64,000 nt of DNA. It comes from Mitsuaria sp. 7 (lineage in GTDB: Bacteria > Pseudomonadota > Gammaproteobacteria > Burkholderiales > Burkholderiaceae_C). Numbering within the stretch: the stretch's first letter is position 1; every line of letters starts with the position of its first letter. The stretch spans positions 4,832,727 through 4,896,726 of the forward strand of contig NZ_CP011514.1 of assembly GCF_001653795.1 (NCBI RefSeq), read 5' to 3'. Positions 11,433 through 20,851 of this stretch are shown here, in pieces. A program made the translations under genes and the position numbers. A model generated the notes under the pieces. That model ran no database searches. It saw nothing but the letters and a program-made list of their open reading frames with translations, and was not told the DNA's origin.

Positions 11433-12425
11433 GTGCCGTCCATGCTGAATCCGTCCCCGTCGACTCTCCTGATGCGAGCCTCGCGAAGTCTTGCTGCCGG
11501 CGCGCTCGCCGTGCTGGCGCTGGTGGCCGGCACCGCCGCGCTGGCCGCGCCGACCAAGACCTCCTGCCCGCCCGAACCCGCGCCCCTGTCCGCCGACCGC
11601 CTCGCCGCGCAGGCCAAGGACCGCGGCCTGATGTGGACGCTCAAGCGAGACGGGCAGACCTCCTACCTCTACGCCAGCCTGCACGTCGGCAAACCGGGCT
11701 GGGCCGCGCCTGGCCCGCGGCTGCGCAAGGCGCTGGACGAGGTGGACGCCGTCGCGCTGGAGCTGGACCCGTTGGACCGCGACGCCTGGAAGATGCCGCC
11801 CATGCCCGAGCTGCCGCTGGACGCCGCGATGCGCCAGCGCCTGGATGCGCAAGCCACGGCGGTCTGCCTGGAGCCGCGCGCGCTCGCGGCGCTGCATCCG
11901 CTGCTGCAGACCAGCACCTACATGCTGCTGCGCGCCCGCTCGCTGGGCCTGGACGTGCGCTACGGCCAGGAGATGCTGCTGAGCCAGTGGGCACGCGACC
12001 GCGGCCTGCCGGTGCTGGCGCTGGAAACGCTGCAGGGCCAGCTCGAAGCGCTGCTGCCCGCCGACGAGGACGCCGCGCGGCGCGAACTGCGCTCCAACCT
12101 GCAGCAGCTCGAACGTCCGAAGTCGCTGCTGCGCACGCTGGACACGATGGTGGGCGTCTACGACCGCGGCGACCTGGCTCGCCTGAACCGGTACGCCGAC
12201 TGGTGCGACTGCGTGACCGACGCCTCCGATCGCGCGGCGCTGCAGCGCATCAACGACGGGCGCAATCCTGCGCTCGCCCAGCGGATCTCCGAGCTGCACC
12301 AGCGCGGCCAGTCGCTGCTGGTGGCCGTCGGCGCGATGCACATGACCGGTCCGCGCGCACTCACGACGCTGCTCAAGGACCAGGGCTTCGAGGTAACCCT
12401 GATGCCGCGGACCGCGTCGCGCTGA
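11433..12425 (+). CDS. TraB/GumN family exported protein
   Basis: 330 residues from GTG 11433. The N-terminus contains a signal peptide (MRASRSLAAGALAVLALVAG..ALA), and an internal ATG at 11472 starting just before it, or the ATG at 11442, may be the real start. The mature protein has the TraB/GumN pattern: LMWTLKRDGQTSYLYASLHVG, VDAVALELDPLD, a central YGQEMLLSQWARDRGLPVLALET and the terminal LLVAVGAMHMTG with the conserved H in a GxxH-like motif. The family is related to Tiki metalloproteases; activity in bacteria is unproven. Confidence 0.86.
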   Translation: MPSMLNPSPSTLLMRASRSLAAGALAVLALVAGTAALAAPTKTSCPPEPAPLSADRLAAQAKDRGLMWTLKRDGQTSYLYASLHVGKPGWAAPGPRLRKALDEVDAVALELDPLDRDAWKMPPMPELPLDAAMRQRLDAQATAVCLEPRALAALHPLLQTSTYMLLRARSLGLDVRYGQEMLLSQWARDRGLPVLALETLQGQLEALLPADEDAARRELRSNLQQLERPKSLLRTLDTMVGVYDRGDLARLNRYADWCDCVTDASDRAALQRINDGRNPALAQRISELHQRGQSLLVAVGAMHMTGPRALTTLLKDQGFEVTLMPRTASR

Positions 12426-12512
12426 CCGAGTTGCGGCACACTGGGCCGCCGCCGGCCCGGGCCGGCCTTCCCACCGATCATCCTCCCCATTCCTTCCCTG
12501 GAGTCCCCCATC

Positions 12513-13184
12513 TTGGACCCGCTGCCGTCCTTCCTCCAATCGCTGTTCCTGGTGCCGCTGACGCTGCTGCCCATCATCAACCCGGTGGGCGTGGCCCCGA
12601 TCGTCATCGGCGCGGCCGGCGGCGACGACAAGGTCCTCAAGCGGCTGGCGCGCCAGGTGGCGATCAACGGCTGGGTGGTGATCATGGTGTCGCTGCTGGT
12701 GGGCACCTACGTGCTGGACCTGTTCGGCATCTCGCTGCCGGTCGTGCGCGTCGGCGGCGGCCTGCTGGTGGCCTACAGCGCCTGGGTCATGCTGACGCGC
12801 AACGAGACCGACGACATGCAGGCCGCCGTGGTGCACGCCTCGCCCGGGGACATCACCGAGGCCGAGATCGTCCGCCGCAGCTTCTTCCCGATCACCTTCC
12901 CGCTGACCACCGGCCCGGGCAGCATCGCCGCGGCGATCGCGCTGGGCGCGCAGATCCCGAGATCGCCGGTGCCCTACGTGATGGGCGCGGGCATCGCCGC
13001 CATCGGCGCGGCCTTCACCGCCGCCGTGGTCTACCTGGTCTACCGCAACGGCGGCCGGCTGCTGATGAAGATGGGCGAGGTCGGCACTCTGGTCATGATG
13101 CGGCTGATGGCCTTCGTGCTGCTGTGCATCGGCATCCAGATCCTGTGGTCCGGCTGGGCCGACCTGAACCACATTCCGACCTGA
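12513..13184 (+). CDS. MarC family integral membrane protein
   Basis: 223 residues with six predicted hydrophobic segments. Typical MarC features: LLPIINPVGVAPIVIG near the N-terminus, FFPITFPLTTGPGSIAAAIALG in the middle and MMRLMAFVLLCIGIQILWSG at the end. Inner-membrane protein of unknown transport function; the historic link to antibiotic resistance is not supported for the family. TTG start at 12513 is preceded by CTGGAG at about 10 bases. No clear operon partner. Confidence 0.9.
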   Translation: MDPLPSFLQSLFLVPLTLLPIINPVGVAPIVIGAAGGDDKVLKRLARQVAINGWVVIMVSLLVGTYVLDLFGISLPVVRVGGGLLVAYSAWVMLTRNETDDMQAAVVHASPGDITEAEIVRRSFFPITFPLTTGPGSIAAAIALGAQIPRSPVPYVMGAGIAAIGAAFTAAVVYLVYRNGGRLLMKMGEVGTLVMMRLMAFVLLCIGIQILWSGWADLNHIPT

Positions 13185-13308
13185 CGCGGCCACCGCCCTT
13201 CCCGACGTCGGACGGGCGCCGCCAGGACGTAGGATCGGGCTCATGGCCGCCCCCGGGCACCCCTGCTCACGCCGGGGCCCCCGGTGAGGACGGCCCCCAG
13301 GAGACACC

Positions 13309-14016
13309 ATGGCGGACACCGACTTCAGCAAATTCGTTCCGGGCTTCGACTTCCTCCAAGGACTGATGAAGAACGCCGGCGCCGCGCTCCCCGGCTTCAA
13401 CCAGTGGGTCGCGCCGACGCTGGACCCGCAGGAGCTGGACAAGCGCATCGACGAACTGCGCACCGTGCAGTTCTGGCTCGAGAACAACGCCCGCATGCTC
13501 ACCGCGACCATCCAGGCGCTGGAGGTGCAACGGATGACCCTGTCGACGCTGCACGCGATGAACGTGCCGATGGCGGACCTGAAGGACGTGCTGAAGACGC
13601 CGCCGGCGCCGCCCGCGCGCCCGGCGCCCGCCGATGCACCCGCGCCGGCATCGGCGCCGGCATCAGCGTCAGCTCAGGCGGAGTCGAAGTCCGCGCCCGG
13701 TCCCGAGTCAGGTGCCGACGATCCCGCAGGTTCCAGACCCGCCGGCGCCGATCCCATGCAATGGTGGAACGCGCTCACCCAGCAGTTCACGCAGGTCGCG
13801 GCCAACGCGATGAAGACGGCGCAGAGCGCGGCAACGGCCACCTCGTCCGCAACGGCTGCGGCGGCTTCTGCAGCGGCCGCGGCCGCTTCGCCGAAGACCG
13901 CCCGGAAGTCCGCGCCGACCCCGGCCGCGACAGCTGCCGCAAAGCCGGCCGCGAAGAAGGCGCCCCCCGCGCGCAAGGCCGCTCCCAAGGCCGCTCCAAA
14001 ACGCAAGGCTCCTTGA
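13309..14016 (+). CDS. phaM: PhaM-type polyhydroxyalkanoate granule protein
   Basis: 235 residues. The N-terminal third has the PhaM pattern (FSKFVPGFDFLQGL, DPQELDKRIDELRTVQFWLENNARMLTATIQALEVQRMTL), a helical region that activates PHA synthase. The centre is Pro/Ala-rich; the C-terminus is a Lys/Ala/Pro repeat tail resembling histone H1, with PAAKKAPPARKAAPKAAPK-like segments, which in PhaM binds DNA. Known PhaM proteins tether PHB granules to the nucleoid and stimulate PhaC. SD GGAGA lies 6 bases before ATG. The FIST gene follows after 29 bases. Confidence 0.9.
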   Translation: MADTDFSKFVPGFDFLQGLMKNAGAALPGFNQWVAPTLDPQELDKRIDELRTVQFWLENNARMLTATIQALEVQRMTLSTLHAMNVPMADLKDVLKTPPAPPARPAPADAPAPASAPASASAQAESKSAPGPESGADDPAGSRPAGADPMQWWNALTQQFTQVAANAMKTAQSAATATSSATAAAASAAAAAASPKTARKSAPTPAATAAAKPAAKKAPPARKAAPKAAPKRKAP

Positions 14017-14045
14017 GCTCTCCCCAGTTCCATCGAGGGCCGTTC

Positions 14046-15185
14046 ATGCCTCGCTTTCTCCAGGCACACGCCACCCATCCCGATCCCCACATGGCGCTGG
14101 CGCTGGTCGGCGCACAGCTGGAAGGGCAGCGCGCCGGCATGACGCCGACGCTGGGCTTCCTCTACCTCACGCATCCCTACGTGCCGCAGGCGCAGGCGTT
14201 GCTGGACGAGGTGCGCGAGCGCTGGCCGGGCTGCGGCTGGGTCGGGGCCTCGGCGCTGGCGGTCAGCGCCAGCGGCGTCGAGTACTTCGACGAACCGGCG
14301 CTGGTCGTCATGCTCTGCGACCTGCCGTCGGACCAGTGGCGGATCTTCTCGGGACTGCGGCCGCTGACGCCCGACTGTGAATCCCGCAGCCTGCTGCTGC
14401 ACGCCGACGGCGGTACGCCCGATCTCCAGGAACTGATCAGCGAGCTTTCCCAGCGCTGCAGCAGCGGCTACCTCTTCGGCGGACTGGTCAGCGGCGGCGA
14501 CGACGCGGTGCAGATCGCCGACGGCGTCTTCGAAGGCGGCCTGTCGGGGCTGGCGCTCGGCCCGGACGTGCGCTGGATCTCGCGCGTCAGCCAGGGCTGC
14601 CAGCCGCTGGGTCGCGAGCGCCGCGTCACCGGCTGCGACGGGCCGCTGGTCACCGAACTCGACGGCCAGCCGGCGCTCGACGCGCTGCTCGAGGACCTGA
14701 AGCTGCCCGCCTACACCGGCGAGTCCGGCTCCCTGCGCCAGGCGATGCCGCTGTTCCGCCGCACGCTGGTGGGTCTCAGCGACGAGCCCGGGTCCCGGCG
14801 CGAGTACGGCGCCGAGGTGCGGGTACGTCACCTGGTCGGACTCGATCCCGGCCGGCGCGGCATCGCCGTCGCCGAGCAGATGCACGAGGGCGAACTGCTG
14901 AGCTTCTGCGAACGCCACCCCGACGCCGCCCGGCGCGACCTGGTCCGCATCTGCACCGAGATCCGCGCCGAGGCCGAGGAGCGTGGCGCGCGCATGGCCG
15001 GCGCGCTGTACTTCAGCTGCACCGGCCGCGGCGGTCCGCATTTCGGTTCGCCGTCCGCGGAGCTGCAGTGGGTGCAGCATGCGCTGGGCGAAGTGCCGCT
15101 GGCCGGCTTCTTCGCCAACGGCGAGATCGCCCATGCGCGCCTGCACGGCTACACCGGCGTGCTGACGGTGTTCCTGGACGCCTGA
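14046..15185 (+). CDS. FIST domain sensory protein
   Basis: 379 residues; contains FIST N and FIST C regions, seen in PTLGFLYLTHPYVPQAQALLDEVRERWPGCGWVGASALAVSA, LFGGLVSGGDD and the C-terminal GALYFSCTGRGGPHFG with LAGFFANGEIAHARLHGYTG. FIST domains are thought to sense small ligands such as amino acids, usually joined to signalling domains; here it stands alone. No signal peptide. Its stop overlaps the start of the next gene (TGATG), so the two are translationally coupled and probably cooperate. ATG 14046 is chosen over upstream in-frame starts inside phaM. Confidence 0.88.
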   Translation: MPRFLQAHATHPDPHMALALVGAQLEGQRAGMTPTLGFLYLTHPYVPQAQALLDEVRERWPGCGWVGASALAVSASGVEYFDEPALVVMLCDLPSDQWRIFSGLRPLTPDCESRSLLLHADGGTPDLQELISELSQRCSSGYLFGGLVSGGDDAVQIADGVFEGGLSGLALGPDVRWISRVSQGCQPLGRERRVTGCDGPLVTELDGQPALDALLEDLKLPAYTGESGSLRQAMPLFRRTLVGLSDEPGSRREYGAEVRVRHLVGLDPGRRGIAVAEQMHEGELLSFCERHPDAARRDLVRICTEIRAEAEERGARMAGALYFSCTGRGGPHFGSPSAELQWVQHALGEVPLAGFFANGEIAHARLHGYTGVLTVFLDA

Positions 15186-16126
15186 TGCCCGCCCGCCGCG
15201 ACCTGCTGCAGGCCGCCGCGGCCTCGGCCCTCACCGCCTCGCTGCCGGTGCTCCCCTTCGTTCCGGGGCGGGCGATGGCGGCGCGCCCGTCCGCCGCCGC
15301 TCCGCTCGCGGCAGCGCCGCCGGAACCGACCACCGTCGTCTATCCGCGCCACCTGCCGCAGCAGGACAGGCAGGTCGACTACTTCATCAGCCTGCTGCAC
15401 GCCGCGCTGCAGCGCAGCGGCACACGCTACGCGCTGATCCAGACCCAGTCGGAGATGGTGCAGAGCCGCGCGCTGCTGGAGATGGCGAGCAGCGACCCCG
15501 GCATCGACGTGTTCTGGACCATGACCGATCCGCAGCGCGAGAAGAGCCTGCTGCCGGTCCGCGTGCCGCTGGACCGCGGCCTGATCGGCTGGCGCCTGTG
15601 CCTGACGCGCGCCGCCGACCGCGACCGGCTGCGCGATGTGAAGGATCTGAAGGACCTCGCGCGGCTGACCGCCGGGCAGATGCATGACTGGCCCGACACC
15701 GCCGTGTTGCGCGCCAACGGGCTGCCGGTGCAGGTGAGCACGCATTACCAGGGCCTGTTCCAGATGCTGTCGGCGGGCCGCTTCGACTACTTCCCGCGGT
15801 CGATCTTCGAGATCGATTCGGAACTCGCCAGCTTCGCCGATCAGCAGCTCGTCATCGACCCTTACCTGCTGTTGCACTATCCGGCGGCGCTCTACATGTT
15901 CGTCCGTCCCGGCCGTCCGCGGCTGGCGGCGGACCTCACGCGTGGCATGAACGCCCTGGTCGCCGACGGCACCTTCGAGCGCCTGTCGCGGCAGATCTTC
16001 GGCGATCTCCTGCAGCGTCACCGCATCGACCAGCGCCGCGTGCTACAGCTGCGCAACCCGCTGCTGCCCGCGCAGACGCCGCTGGACCGCAAGGCGCTGT
16101 GGTGGCCGCTGCCGGGTTTGCGCTGA
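15185..16126 (+). CDS. Periplasmic solute-binding-like protein, Tat-type leader
   Basis: 313 residues. The N-terminus MPARRDLLQAAAASALTASLP carries an RR-x-LL motif followed by a hydrophobic stretch and AMA cleavage site, consistent with a twin-arginine or Sec leader. The rest resembles type-2 periplasmic amino-acid-binding proteins, with YFISLLHAALQRSG, GLIGWRLCLT and a C-terminal GTFERLSRQIFG segment. Ligand unknown. Start codon overlaps the FIST gene stop by one base. The pairing of a solute-binding-like fold with a FIST sensor suggests a small-molecule detection role rather than transport, because no permease gene is adjacent. Confidence 0.75.
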   Translation: MPARRDLLQAAAASALTASLPVLPFVPGRAMAARPSAAAPLAAAPPEPTTVVYPRHLPQQDRQVDYFISLLHAALQRSGTRYALIQTQSEMVQSRALLEMASSDPGIDVFWTMTDPQREKSLLPVRVPLDRGLIGWRLCLTRAADRDRLRDVKDLKDLARLTAGQMHDWPDTAVLRANGLPVQVSTHYQGLFQMLSAGRFDYFPRSIFEIDSELASFADQQLVIDPYLLLHYPAALYMFVRPGRPRLAADLTRGMNALVADGTFERLSRQIFGDLLQRHRIDQRRVLQLRNPLLPAQTPLDRKALWWPLPGLR

Positions 16127-16183
16127 CGGCCGGCGGCGGCGGGTTCAGTCCGGGGTCAGCGCGCGGGGCTACAGTTCGACGCC

Positions 16184-17710
16184 ATGACCGCCGTCCTTCC
16201 TTCGACCCACGAGCCGCCCGGCGACCAGGCCGCCGCGCTGGCCGGGTTCCGCGCCGGGCGCCGCTCGCAGCTGGTCCAGGCCCTGCGGGCCGAGCTGCCC
16301 GCGCATGCGCTGCTGTGGCAGGACGAGCAGACACGCCCCTATGAATGCGACGGCCTGACCGCCTACCGCGAACGCCCGCTGGCCGTGGCCCTGCCCGAGA
16401 CCGAGGCGCAGGTCGCCGGCGTGTTGAAGGCCTGCCACGCGCTGGGCGTGCCGGTCGTGGCGCGGGGTGCCGGCACCGGCCTGTCCGGCGGCGCGATGCC
16501 GCACGCCGAAGGCCTGACGCTGGCGCTGGCGAAGTTCAACCGCATCGTCGCCATCGATCCGCTGGCGCGGACCGCCCGCGTGCAATGCGGCGTGCGCAAC
16601 CTGGCGATCTCCGAGGCTGCGGCCGCGCACGGCCTGTACTACGCGCCGGACCCGAGCAGCCAGATCGCCTGCACGATAGGCGGCAACGTCGCGGAGAACT
16701 CCGGCGGCGTGCATTGCCTGAAGTACGGCCTGACCTTGCACAACGTGCTCAAGGTGCGCGGCTTCACGGTCGAGGGTGAGCCGGTCGAGTTCGGCTCCGA
16801 GGCGCTGGACGCCGCCGGCCTGGACCTGCTGAGCGTCGTCATCGGCAGCGAAGGCATGCTGGCGGTGGTGACCGAGGTCGTGGTCAAGCTGACGCCCAAG
16901 CCGCAGCTGGCGCGCTGCATCATGGCCAGCTTCGACGACCTGCGCCGCGCCGGCGACGCCGTGGCCGCGATCATCGCGGCCGGGATCATTCCCGCAGGCC
17001 TGGAGATGATGGACAAGCCGATGACCGCGGCGGTGGAGGACTTCGTCCACGCCGGCTACGACCTCGAGGCCGAGGCGATCCTGCTGTGCGAGAGCGACGG
17101 CACGCCCGAGGAGGTCGAGGAAGAGATCGGCCGCATGAACGAGGTGCTGCGTGCGAATGGCGCGACGCGGCTCGAAGTCAGCGAGAACGAAGCGCAACGG
17201 CTGCGCTTCTGGAGCGGCCGCAAGAATGCCTTCCCGGCCTCGGGGCGCATCAGCCCGGACTACATGTGCATGGACTCGACGATCCCGCGCAAGCGGCTCG
17301 CCGACATCCTGCTGGCCATCCAGGAGATGGAGCGCAAGTACGGGCTGCGCTGCGCCAACGTCTTCCACGCCGGCGACGGCAACCTGCATCCGCTGATCCT
17401 GTTCGACGCGAACGATCCGGATCAGCTGCACCGCTGCGAGCGCTTCGGCGCGGACATCCTCGAGACCAGCGTCGCGATGGGCGGCACGGTCACCGGGGAA
17501 CACGGCGTGGGGGTCGAGAAGCTCAACAGCATGTGCGTGCAGTTCTCGCCGCAGGAGCGTGAATGGATGCTGGCCCTGAAGCGGGCCTTCGATCCGAAGG
17601 GCTTGCTGAACCCCGGCAAGGTGATCCCGACGCTGCAGCGCTGCGCCGAATACGGCCGCATGCATGTGAAGCGGGGGGCACTTTCATTCCCAGAACTGGA
17701 GCGATTCTGA
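16184..17710 (+). CDS. glcD: Glycolate oxidase subunit GlcD
   Basis: 508 residues, usual length for GlcD. FAD-linked oxidase (PCMH-type) with the FAD-binding segment RGAGTGLSGGAMPHAEGLTLAL near residue 95, SSQIACTIGGNVAENSGGVH near residue 160, and the C-terminal HAGDGNLHPLILFD and GEHGVGVEK motifs. Oxidises glycolate to glyoxylate together with GlcE and GlcF. Stop overlaps the glcE start (TGATG). Glycolate is a phosphoglycolate-salvage or environmental carbon source. The operon is broken after glcE by the defence cassette. Confidence 0.95.
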   Translation: MTAVLPSTHEPPGDQAAALAGFRAGRRSQLVQALRAELPAHALLWQDEQTRPYECDGLTAYRERPLAVALPETEAQVAGVLKACHALGVPVVARGAGTGLSGGAMPHAEGLTLALAKFNRIVAIDPLARTARVQCGVRNLAISEAAAAHGLYYAPDPSSQIACTIGGNVAENSGGVHCLKYGLTLHNVLKVRGFTVEGEPVEFGSEALDAAGLDLLSVVIGSEGMLAVVTEVVVKLTPKPQLARCIMASFDDLRRAGDAVAAIIAAGIIPAGLEMMDKPMTAAVEDFVHAGYDLEAEAILLCESDGTPEEVEEEIGRMNEVLRANGATRLEVSENEAQRLRFWSGRKNAFPASGRISPDYMCMDSTIPRKRLADILLAIQEMERKYGLRCANVFHAGDGNLHPLILFDANDPDQLHRCERFGADILETSVAMGGTVTGEHGVGVEKLNSMCVQFSPQEREWMLALKRAFDPKGLLNPGKVIPTLQRCAEYGRMHVKRGALSFPELERF

Positions 17711-18873
17711 TGGCAGCGCAAGCAGCAGGTGTCGCGGCGACGGACGCGGATCCGTCCGCCGGCTTCGTCCCCGCGACGCAACTGATGGACACGCTGGCCG
17801 CGATGGCGGCGCGTTTTGCCGAAGGCCGGCCGGTGCGTTTCACCGGCCACGGCAGCAAGGACTTCTACGGCGGCCCGCTGGGCGACGCCGAGCCGATGTC
17901 GACGCTGTCGCTCAACGGCGTGATGGCCTATGAGCCCAGCGAGCTCTACGTGACCGCGGCGGCCGGCACACCGGTGGCGGACGTGGAGGCGCTGCTCGCG
18001 CAGCACGGCCAGCACCTGGCCTTCGAACCGCCGCGCTTCGTCGGCGCGGCCTCGGGCGGCACGGGCACGATAGGCGGCATGGTCGCGAGCGGGCTCTCGG
18101 GCCCGGCGCGCGCGACGGCCGGCGCGGTGCGCGATCACGTGCTCGGGCTGACGATGCTGGACGCGAAGGGCGAACTGCTGCACTTCGGCGGCACGGTAAT
18201 GAAGAACGTCGCCGGCTACGACGTGTCGCGCCTGATGGCCGGATCGATGGGCGTGCTCGGGCTGATCGCGCAGGTCACGCTGAAGGTGCTGCCGCGACCG
18301 GTCGCGACAGCGACGCTGCGCTTCGAAGCCTCGCAGGACAAGGCGCTGCTGCGGATGAACCGCTGGGGCGGGCAGCCGCTGCCGATCTCGGCGAGCGCCT
18401 GGTGGGACGGTGCGCTGGTGGTGCGACTCTCCGGCGCCGAAGCGGCGGTCCGCGCGGCGTTCCAGAAGCTCGGCGGCTCCACGATTCCGGAGCCGATGGC
18501 CGCGCCGTTCTGGCAGGGTTTGCGCGACCAGTGCGACGAGTTCTTCCTCGGCGCCCGCCGGGCGGTGCAAGGCGGCGCGACGCTGTGGCGCATCGCGGTG
18601 CCGTCGACGACGCCAGCGATGACCCTCCCCGGCGAACAGCTCGTCGAATGGGGCGGCGCACAGCGCTGGGTCGTGACGCCGATGGCGCCCGCGCAGGTCC
18701 GCGAGGCGGTGGCCGCCGCGGGCGGCCACGCGACGATGTTCTACGCGAACGACAAGTCGCACGGCACGTTCTCGCCGCTCGGTCCGCAGCTCACGCGCAT
18801 CCACAGGGAGCTGAAGCGGCAGTTCGATCCGGCAGGGATCTTCAATCCGGGGCGTCTTTACACTGATCTATAG
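17710..18873 (+). CDS. glcE: Glycolate oxidase subunit GlcE
   Basis: 387 residues. FAD-binding subunit with GGTGTIGGMVASGLSGPARA near residue 118 and KNVAGYDVSRLMAGSMGVLGLI near residue 166; ends in FDPAGIFNPGRLY, the usual GlcE end. The start is set by overlap with glcD. In intact operons glcF follows directly; here 28 bases downstream begins the Septu-like ATPase gene. The reading frame is full length, so GlcE itself is not damaged by the insertion. Confidence 0.94.
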   Translation: MAAQAAGVAATDADPSAGFVPATQLMDTLAAMAARFAEGRPVRFTGHGSKDFYGGPLGDAEPMSTLSLNGVMAYEPSELYVTAAAGTPVADVEALLAQHGQHLAFEPPRFVGAASGGTGTIGGMVASGLSGPARATAGAVRDHVLGLTMLDAKGELLHFGGTVMKNVAGYDVSRLMAGSMGVLGLIAQVTLKVLPRPVATATLRFEASQDKALLRMNRWGGQPLPISASAWWDGALVVRLSGAEAAVRAAFQKLGGSTIPEPMAAPFWQGLRDQCDEFFLGARRAVQGGATLWRIAVPSTTPAMTLPGEQLVEWGGAQRWVVTPMAPAQVREAVAAAGGHATMFYANDKSHGTFSPLGPQLTRIHRELKRQFDPAGIFNPGRLYTDL

Positions 18874-18901
18874 ATTCAGGCCGATCGAGCTCAGTTCACC
18901 C

Positions 18902-20191
18902 ATGCAAATTCAGTCAATTTCGATCCGAAACTTCCGGCGATTCGAGCGCTTCGATTGCGCCTTCGATCCTCGGCTGACTCTCTTCATGGGTGTGAACGGA
19001 GCCGGCAAGAGCACGTTGTTGAGGGCAGTGTTTCTCGCATGCCAGGCATTGGTCGGGGACGTCGCCGGAAGTGCCGCGTCTCGGAACTCTGCGATGGACA
19101 TTCGCAGGGTCAACGCAGTCGACCCATCAGACGAGCTCTGGAGGACCGCAATCTTGCCGTCCGATCTTCGTCTCTCCATTGAGCTTGAGGGCTTCGCTCA
19201 CACTGTCGTCGTTGACTACGACGAGGCTCATTCGTACACCCGCTTCGAGCCTGAAAGCAACAAGTTCTCGGCCCAGTTTCCGGGCGATCTGCGCTCGGCG
19301 ATCAACCGCTGGTTCAGCAGCTCAAACCTTTCCCCAATTCCGCTGTTCGCCAGGTTCGGCCCACAGGGCGCAACGGGCAGTCCTAGTCCAGGCGCAGTTC
19401 AGAAGCTGTTCAATAGCAAGCAAGAAATCTGGCAGCGCTTCGTTCACGAGCAGGTGGATATTTCTTCGTTGGCACACTGGTTCCAGTACAACGAACTTCG
19501 CACTCTGCAGGAAGGCAGAGAGCCGCTCATCTATCGCGCGGTGAAGCACTCCGTGCTGTCATCGATACATGCTTTGGATGTCAAGTATGTAGTCCGCGAC
19601 AACCAGTTAATGGTGCTTCACGACGGGCAAGGTTGGCGTCCGTTCGATCAACTGAGCGACGGGCAAAAGCGACTCGCAACGATATTTATGGAAGTCGCTG
19701 TCCGAGCGGCCTCGTTGAACTCGCACCTCGGAGACGACTGCATCGCTTTAACGCCAGGGCTCGTTCTGATCGATGAGTTGGATCTGCATCTGCATCCCCA
19801 ATGGCAGCGCTCCGTTCTTGACAACTTGCTCAAGACTTTTCCCAAGCTTCAGTTCATCGTGGCCTCGCATTCGCCTTTCCTAATTCAATCGGCACTCGAG
19901 CATGGGACCGTGCTCGACGCCGCAACGGGCGTTGCAGTGAGTTCGACAGATCACAGTATTGAAGACATTGCCGAACAGGTCATGGGCGTCGATCAGCCTC
20001 AGCGCAGCCAGCGCTTCCTGGAGATGCGCCAGTTGGCTCAGGAGTATCTAGAACTCATGGAGTCGCCCACTCCCACGCCTGAGTCGAAGGCAGCGTTGAA
20101 GGCTCGACTGGATCAGGCATTAGCGGTGTTTGCCGACGACCCTGCTGCTGCCGCTTGGTTGAGCCAGAGGCGAATTGCTAAAGGAGTTTGA
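18902..20191 (+). CDS. SMC/ABC-type ATPase, Septu PtuA-like
   Basis: 429 residues. Begins IQSISIRNFRRFERFDC, then Walker A GVNGAGKST at 30-38, ABC-signature-like LSDGQKR near 250, Walker B LVLIDELDLHLHPQWQ near 288-303 and the switch His in FIVASHSPFLI near 320. These mark the AAA-21/OLD-like group to which PtuA belongs. In Septu and in retron Ec78, PtuA forms a complex with the HNH nuclease PtuB and controls DNA cleavage during phage infection. Here a PtuB-like gene follows 3 bases after the stop. No reverse transcriptase is nearby, arguing against a retron. The assignment rests on gene pairing and motifs; other ATPase-HNH defence types are possible. Confidence 0.78.
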   Translation: MQIQSISIRNFRRFERFDCAFDPRLTLFMGVNGAGKSTLLRAVFLACQALVGDVAGSAASRNSAMDIRRVNAVDPSDELWRTAILPSDLRLSIELEGFAHTVVVDYDEAHSYTRFEPESNKFSAQFPGDLRSAINRWFSSSNLSPIPLFARFGPQGATGSPSPGAVQKLFNSKQEIWQRFVHEQVDISSLAHWFQYNELRTLQEGREPLIYRAVKHSVLSSIHALDVKYVVRDNQLMVLHDGQGWRPFDQLSDGQKRLATIFMEVAVRAASLNSHLGDDCIALTPGLVLIDELDLHLHPQWQRSVLDNLLKTFPKLQFIVASHSPFLIQSALEHGTVLDAATGVAVSSTDHSIEDIAEQVMGVDQPQRSQRFLEMRQLAQEYLELMESPTPTPESKAALKARLDQALAVFADDPAAAAWLSQRRIAKGV

Positions 20192-20194
20192 TCG

Positions 20195-20851
20195 ATGCGC
20201 GCTGTCGACAAGGGAGTTCATCCCACGCACGACACAGGAGAACTAGTTCAACTCAGCCCGTATCAAGAGGCCGCCTCACATCTGAAGAAGCGATTGGGCA
20301 GGTATTGCAGTTTCTGCGAACGTTCTGTCCCCGTCAGCCTAGCGGTCGAGCACAAGCTTCCTAAGCATCACTTTCCCGAGCTGGAATGTATCTGGGACAA
20401 CTTCCTGCTCGGCTGCGCCAATTGCAACGGCGTCAAAGGAACCACCTTCGTCGTCGACGGCGCTGTGATGTTCCCGGACACCCACGACACTTTCAGCGCA
20501 TTCGAATACGTCGAGTCGGGACGCATTCGACTCCGTTCAGGCCTGCCTAGCGAGATCGCTGCGGAGGCGACTGCTTTACTCAATCTGGTGGGACTCTCTC
20601 GCGAGCCGAAGGATCTATCGGAAGCTGATCACCGCTGGGACGATCGGCTGGAGACTTGGTCGCTCGCCATCCAGAGTCGCGAGGATCTTGCTTCTGATGA
20701 CACACCTGCGATGCGTGCAGCCATTATTCGAACTGCAGTTTCGCGAGGAGGCTTTTCGATCTGGATGGTTGCGTTCGCGCACGACCACAAGATGCGCCAG
20801 GCTCTTGCCACCGCCTTCCCAGGCACCCGTTCGCTGGAAGTGGCCGCCTGA
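20195..20851 (+). CDS. HNH endonuclease, Septu PtuB-like
   Basis: 218 residues. A zinc-type HNH centre lies near the N-terminus: C38-x2-C41, E52-H53 (VEHKLPKHH), N69 in WDNFLLGC, and C74-x2-C77-N78 followed by GVKG. The layout, including PK after the catalytic His and a conserved aromatic in WDN, matches HNH proteins paired with AAA ATPases in Septu-type defence. Predicted to nick or cut DNA when released by the ATPase. AAGGAG lies 8 bases before the ATG, giving independent translation initiation. The C-terminal half is without recognisable domain. Its stop is only 2 bases before glcF. Confidence 0.8.
   Translation: MRAVDKGVHPTHDTGELVQLSPYQEAASHLKKRLGRYCSFCERSVPVSLAVEHKLPKHHFPELECIWDNFLLGCANCNGVKGTTFVVDGAVMFPDTHDTFSAFEYVESGRIRLRSGLPSEIAAEATALLNLVGLSREPKDLSEADHRWDDRLETWSLAIQSREDLASDDTPAMRAAIIRTAVSRGGFSIWMVAFAHDHKMRQALATAFPGTRSLEVAA

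Noticed and set aside
8613..13511. Leftward open frame of about 1630 codons
   Set aside because: It spans five rightward genes with clear domains (DUF3567, AAA ATPase, TraB, MarC, PhaM) and has no domain of its own; typical antisense shadow at this GC content.
18902..20851. Retron of the Ec78 type, which also uses PtuA/PtuB-like effectors
   Set aside because: No reverse transcriptase gene and no retron RNA-like region in or near the cassette.
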